The translations under genes were made by a program, and so were the position numbers. From Flavobacterium lutivivi (GTDB taxonomy: Bacteria; Bacteroidota; Bacteroidia; Flavobacteriales; Flavobacteriaceae), in contig NZ_BMIM01000016.1 of NCBI RefSeq assembly GCF_014642275.1, forward strand, positions 1 through 38,499: DNA of 38,499 nt, in the 5' to 3' direction. The notes beneath the pieces are model-generated. The model had not been told where the DNA came from. It did not search any database and saw only the letters and a program-made list of their open reading frames with translations. Numbering within the stretch: the first letter of the stretch is position 1; each line of letters begins with the position of its first letter. Of the stretch, positions 35,335-38,499 are shown one piece after another.

Positions 35335-36954
35335 TTATTTACAACTTTCTAAGGCTTCGGCAAAAGAGAGTATGCTTTCTAAATTGTTTTTAAACTCTTT
35401 TTTATCTACTCGTTCTAGCAATGATGGACAACCTTGAGCCATTTCTTCAAATCGTTTTTTTGGACCAAGCATCCACGATGCGGAAGCGTTGGATTTGCCT
35501 TCGGAGTCGTTAGCCATTTTAATGATTATTTCGCCATTGAAATATTGATAAATACTAATCTTTTTACCAACATACATTTCTTTTGCAAATTTTTTACTAG
35601 CAGATGCCATTGACATTCCCGCATTATCAACCGAAACTTTGAACGCAACAGAGGCAAACTCTTCGCCATTGCTAAGGATTAATCTATTTACTTCGTTGGC
35701 TTTGAAGTTTCTTTCAGAAAATTTTCCTTGAAAATCCTTAACTGTTACCGTGATTGCATCGCTTAGCGCCATTGCTCTATTTTTTGGCATATATCCAGTG
35801 ATAGTGTCTTTCTTTATAGAAAGTATGTATGCCAAGATATAGTTTGGATCGGTTTCTATGCTATATGGAGCACTAGTTGTAGTTTGGCTTTGGCTTCCTG
35901 ATGAGTAAACAGGTTGCTCTTCTTCAAAAGTGTAATTTTTGGTCTCAACAGGAAAATGTCTTGAAGTAAGCTGATTAGCTTTGAAAAGTGTTAGCGTTTC
36001 TTCGTTTTCTTTCATCATAGAAACACCATCTTGCTTATCATAATCATTGTCGATTAATTTTTGACAATATTCATTTGACTTAGCAGGATTATCAAGCAAA
36101 CTGTAGATTTTTGCTAAATTAAAGTAAGCGCTATATCTGATTTTTCTGTGAGCTTTTTCGTCTTCAGTATATTTTTTTGGCAACGATTCAAAATAACTTA
36201 TCGCATCTTTAATTTCGTTTTCAAATCCTGAAATCGGCTCACTGAATTGCATTTTATCTAAAGTGTTTTTTACTGTTAGATAGGCATTGTATTCTGCTAA
36301 TTGTTCAGGATGTTTTTTGTTTGCAAGTATCCATAGCTTATCAACACCAGATTTTACTGGGTAACCAAACTCTTCGTTAAGTTCTCTGTTCAGTCTGTTT
36401 ACAACATCATTCAGATAATTATTCTTTACAATATTATACACTCCATACTGGAAACTTTCTGCCTGTGTGTAACTTTCATACTCTTGACTTTTACCACTGC
36501 TTTGGGTTGTAAAGTTTATAATTTTACTAACTTTTCCATCACCACTTACTATTTTGGCGTTTCCATCTTGAGAATAACTATATACAACTGTGTAATAATA
36601 TTTATTGGTAACTCTTCCGCTTTTGTCTTTAGAAGATGAAATTCTATTGGTTATATCTTTTTTTGTAATTACTGGGTTTTGAAGCGTAACTTCAATACTC
36701 AAATAACCGTTTTTTGCCTTTTTCTCAAATCCAGAAATTGTCACCTGATTTTCGATAAAAAATTTTGATTTGCCATACATCAAGTTTCTATCAATGTTGG
36801 TCACAAAAGAATAAGTTCTATTTTTTTTCTCCAAAACAGGTTTTGAAGGAAGTGACACATAGGAATAGTTGATATCAAATGGGTCTAAATCTGTAGATTG
36901 AGCAAAGATTCCAAAGCTGGAAAAAATAAAAATTGCTACTAAAAGTTTTTTCAT
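35335..36954 (-). CDS. Unrecognised secreted protein of 539 residues
   Basis: I do not recognise a family. It has a clear signal peptide (MKKLLVAIFIFSSFGIFAQ) and no lipobox. The N-terminal third is beta-strand rich (VLEKKNRTYSFVTNIDRN). The middle is helical and contains a TPR-like pair: RKIRYSAYFNLAKIYSLLDN and PAKSNEYCQKLIDNDY. After it comes a Ser/Gln/Thr-rich linker (SSGSQSQTTTSAPYS) and a beta-rich C-terminal part with GYMPKNRAMALSD. The start is the ATG at 36954, 18 bases after a TATATTTG box; an upstream in-frame TTG at 36975 would spoil the signal peptide. A terminator follows. A periplasmic or surface role is inference. Confidence 0.85.
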   Translation of the reverse strand: MKKLLVAIFIFSSFGIFAQSTDLDPFDINYSYVSLPSKPVLEKKNRTYSFVTNIDRNLMYGKSKFFIENQVTISGFEKKAKNGYLSIEVTLQNPVITKKDITNRISSSKDKSGRVTNKYYYTVVYSYSQDGNAKIVSGDGKVSKIINFTTQSSGKSQEYESYTQAESFQYGVYNIVKNNYLNDVVNRLNRELNEEFGYPVKSGVDKLWILANKKHPEQLAEYNAYLTVKNTLDKMQFSEPISGFENEIKDAISYFESLPKKYTEDEKAHRKIRYSAYFNLAKIYSLLDNPAKSNEYCQKLIDNDYDKQDGVSMMKENEETLTLFKANQLTSRHFPVETKNYTFEEEQPVYSSGSQSQTTTSAPYSIETDPNYILAYILSIKKDTITGYMPKNRAMALSDAITVTVKDFQGKFSERNFKANEVNRLILSNGEEFASVAFKVSVDNAGMSMASASKKFAKEMYVGKKISIYQYFNGEIIIKMANDSEGKSNASASWMLGPKKRFEEMAQGCPSLLERVDKKEFKNNLESILSFAEALESCK

Positions 36955-36972
36955 GTAAAAAGATTGTTTCGG

Positions 36973-36980
36973 CAAATATA
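36973..36980 (-). promoter_or_regulatory. -7 box of the 35335-36954 gene
   Basis: The minus strand reads TATATTTG, exact TAnnTTTG, 18 bases before the ATG at 36954. No TTG lies at 17-23 bases. Confidence 0.5.
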
Positions 36981-37003
36981 TACTAAATCAAGCGGATAAC
37001 TAA

Positions 37004-37927
37004 TTATTTCAAAAAACTAATATTTCTTTTTAAACCTTCAAACTTTGTTCGCTTGACAGCCGAGTTTTTGAAAACTTTATTGAATGTTTCTTCTGTTATT
37101 TCTTCCCAATCTTTTTTAGAAAATGACAACAGCTCTTCACTTGCATTAAAAAGCGGTTCTTGATGTGGTTTTGAAAACCTGTTCCAAGGACAAACATCTT
37201 GGCAAACATCGCAACCAAACATCCAGTCATCGAGTTTGCCTTTCATTTCTGGTGGAATATTATCTTTTAGCTCAATTGTAAAATAGGAAATACATTTGCT
37301 TCCATCAACTATATATGGCGAAACTATAGCTTGAGTTGGACAAGCATCTATACAAGCTGTGCACGTACCACAATGGTCAGTAGTTGGGTAATCATACTCA
37401 AGTTCTAAATCAATTATTAACTCAGCAACAAAATAAAACGAACCCGTTTTTTGAGTTATCAGATTTGCATTTTTCCCTATCCAACCCAAACCCGATTTTG
37501 CTGCCCAAGCTTTATCCAAAACTGGAGCGGAATCTACAAAAACTCTTCCCGAAACTTCCCCTATTTCATTTTGAATAAAAAATAAAAATTCTTTTAGCTT
37601 CTCTTTTATTACATGATGGTAATCATTGCCATAAGCATATTTAGAAATTTTATATGACTCATTGTTTTGAAACTCACTTGGGTAATAATTAAGCAGGAGA
37701 GAAACGACGCTTTTTGCGTCATCAACTAGTAGTTTGGGATTTAGTCGTTTATCAAAATGATTTTCCATGTATTTCATTTCGCCATGAAAATTATTAGAAA
37801 GCCATTTTTCCAATCTTGGCGCTTCATCTTCCAAAAATTCTGCTTTAGAAATACCACACGACAAAAAACCGAGGCGTTTGGCTTCGGTTTTAATAAGTTT
37901 TGAATATTTCTCTTTGTTGTTTGTCAA
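37004..37927 (-). CDS. queG: Epoxyqueuosine reductase QueG
   Basis: QueG reduces epoxyqueuosine to queuosine in tRNA, using cobalamin and two 4Fe-4S clusters. Both cluster motifs are clear: [12 protein letters not shown] with a distal Cys in DGSKCISYF, and [13 protein letters not shown]. The N-terminal domain has [21 protein letters not shown] and HFDKRLNP. The conserved start begins [21 protein letters not shown], which reads from a TTG at 37927, giving 307 residues, the usual length. An earlier in-frame TTG (37978) would add 17 residues without homology. No TAnnTTTG box precedes it; it may be co-transcribed with the gene 68 bases upstream. Confidence 0.94.
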   Translation of the reverse strand: MTNNKEKYSKLIKTEAKRLGFLSCGISKAEFLEDEAPRLEKWLSNNFHGEMKYMENHFDKRLNPKLLVDDAKSVVSLLLNYYPSEFQNNESYKISKYAYGNDYHHVIKEKLKEFLFFIQNEIGEVSGRVFVDSAPVLDKAWAAKSGLGWIGKNANLITQKTGSFYFVAELIIDLELEYDYPTTDHCGTCTACIDACPTQAIVSPYIVDGSKCISYFTIELKDNIPPEMKGKLDDWMFGCDVCQDVCPWNRFSKPHQEPLFNASEELLSFSKKDWEEITEETFNKVFKNSAVKRTKFEGLKRNISFLK

Positions 37928-37995
37928 GAAAAGTTTTTTGAAGTGGGTTTTTATGTTTTTGATGTGTAAGGATTTCAAATTCTCGCAGTAGGCTA

Positions 37996-38499
37996 CTACT
38001 CCAAAACCTTTACAGGAACACTATTTTTACTCTCTATTATGCCGTGATAAACTTTTATATTGTTATCTTTAATAGTTTGTAAAGTAGTCCTAGACAATGC
38101 TTTTTTATAATTAATGGAATCACTAAACATAACTATTTGAGCGAGGTATTTTTTGTTTTTATCCAATTTTAAACTTGCTTTCTGTATTTCGTTACCGTAT
38201 GGAAGATTTACAAACCACTCAAAGTATAAAGTTTCATTAGGATGAATTATAAAGTTTGATTGTTCTTGCAAATATGGAGAATCAAAATCCTTAGAATAAC
38301 CGAGAAATTTTGAAATCTTGAAATTTTTGCTGTTACAATTATTTCCACTGAAATTATAATTTATCCTATGTGTGTTTATTTTAACAATCTCATTTTTGTT
38401 ATTTTCATAAATGCATAAATCTCCATTTTTTAATGGAATACCTTTAATTTCACCTTCAAATCTAGAATTAAAATTCATATTAAAATAATAAATTGATTT
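37996..38499 (-). CDS. Unrecognised protein, 5' end possibly outside the window
   Basis: Reading from an ATG at 38478 gives 160 residues ([20 protein letters not shown]...). The frame stays open to the right edge, so the real start, perhaps with a signal peptide, may be outside. It is rich in N, K and Y, with beta-strand patterns ([25 protein letters not shown]). No domain was recognised. It ends 68 bases before queG on the same strand. Confidence 0.55.
   Translation of the reverse strand, partial: KSIYYFNMNFNSRFEGEIKGIPLKNGDLCIYENNKNEIVKINTHRINYNFSGNNCNSKNFKISKFLGYSKDFDSPYLQEQSNFIIHPNETLYFEWFVNLPYGNEIQKASLKLDKNKKYLAQIVMFSDSINYKKALSRTTLQTIKDNNIKVYHGIIESKNSVPVKVLE

Overview
The window is strongly AT-rich and comes from a member of the Bacteroidota, almost certainly Flavobacterium or a close relative in Flavobacteriaceae. 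The evidence is a full sprA gene (the type IX secretion/gliding translocon), a RemB-like gliding protein, a huge T9SS-style repeat adhesin, a two-gene subunit III arrangement in the cytochrome oxidase cluster, and the Bacteroidota promoter box TAnnTTTG in front of most transcription units. No tRNA, rRNA, CRISPR array, insertion sequence, prophage or plasmid gene was seen. No stretch longer than about 300 bases lacks a gene.

Layout. 1-5107 (minus): 5' part of a giant secreted adhesin (signal peptide, choice-of-anchor L-like domain, Ig-like repeats, then at least nine ~290-bp repeat units) running off the left edge. 5224-9787 (plus): NifU-family protein with a duplicated N-domain, dodecin, a DUF255/thioredoxin-domain protein, a coiled amphipathic repeat protein and an MscS-type channel, with hairpin terminators after dodecin and after the repeat protein. 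9788-13147 (minus): tolC-like, hlyD-like, tsaB operon. 13286-14677 (plus): DUF4403 lipoprotein.

14678-19870 (minus): cytochrome c oxidase biogenesis in two units. The first is cyoE, two subunit III genes and subunit IV, ended by a perfect hairpin. The second is a cysteine-free SCO-like protein, a canonical SCO1/SenC protein, a DUF420 (CtaM-like) protein carrying an EF-hand loop, and a small CxxC membrane protein. Catalytic subunits I and II are not in the window. 20014-21111 (minus) is a lone membrane acyltransferase.

21190-35198 (minus): maeB, ruvA, sprA, gcvH, vanZ-like, deoC, remB-like. This mixes housekeeping genes with the type IX secretion/gliding genes sprA and remB; from memory it matches the sprA neighbourhood of gliding flavobacteria. 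The SprA translocon is the expected export route for the adhesin at the left edge. 35335-38499 (minus): an unrecognised secreted protein, queG, and an unrecognised protein cut by the right edge.

Several starts were corrected. cyoE, sprA and queG appear to start at TTG. maeB, ruvA, deoC, the DUF4403 gene and the 35335-36954 gene start at internal ATGs. For most of these the TAnnTTTG box lies only 17-25 bases before the chosen start. I found no clearly new multi-gene system. The most unusual items are the cysteine-less SCO-like protein, the EF-hand in DUF420, the 14-bp tandem repeat inside the start of the CxxC protein, and terminator hairpins lying directly before start codons.
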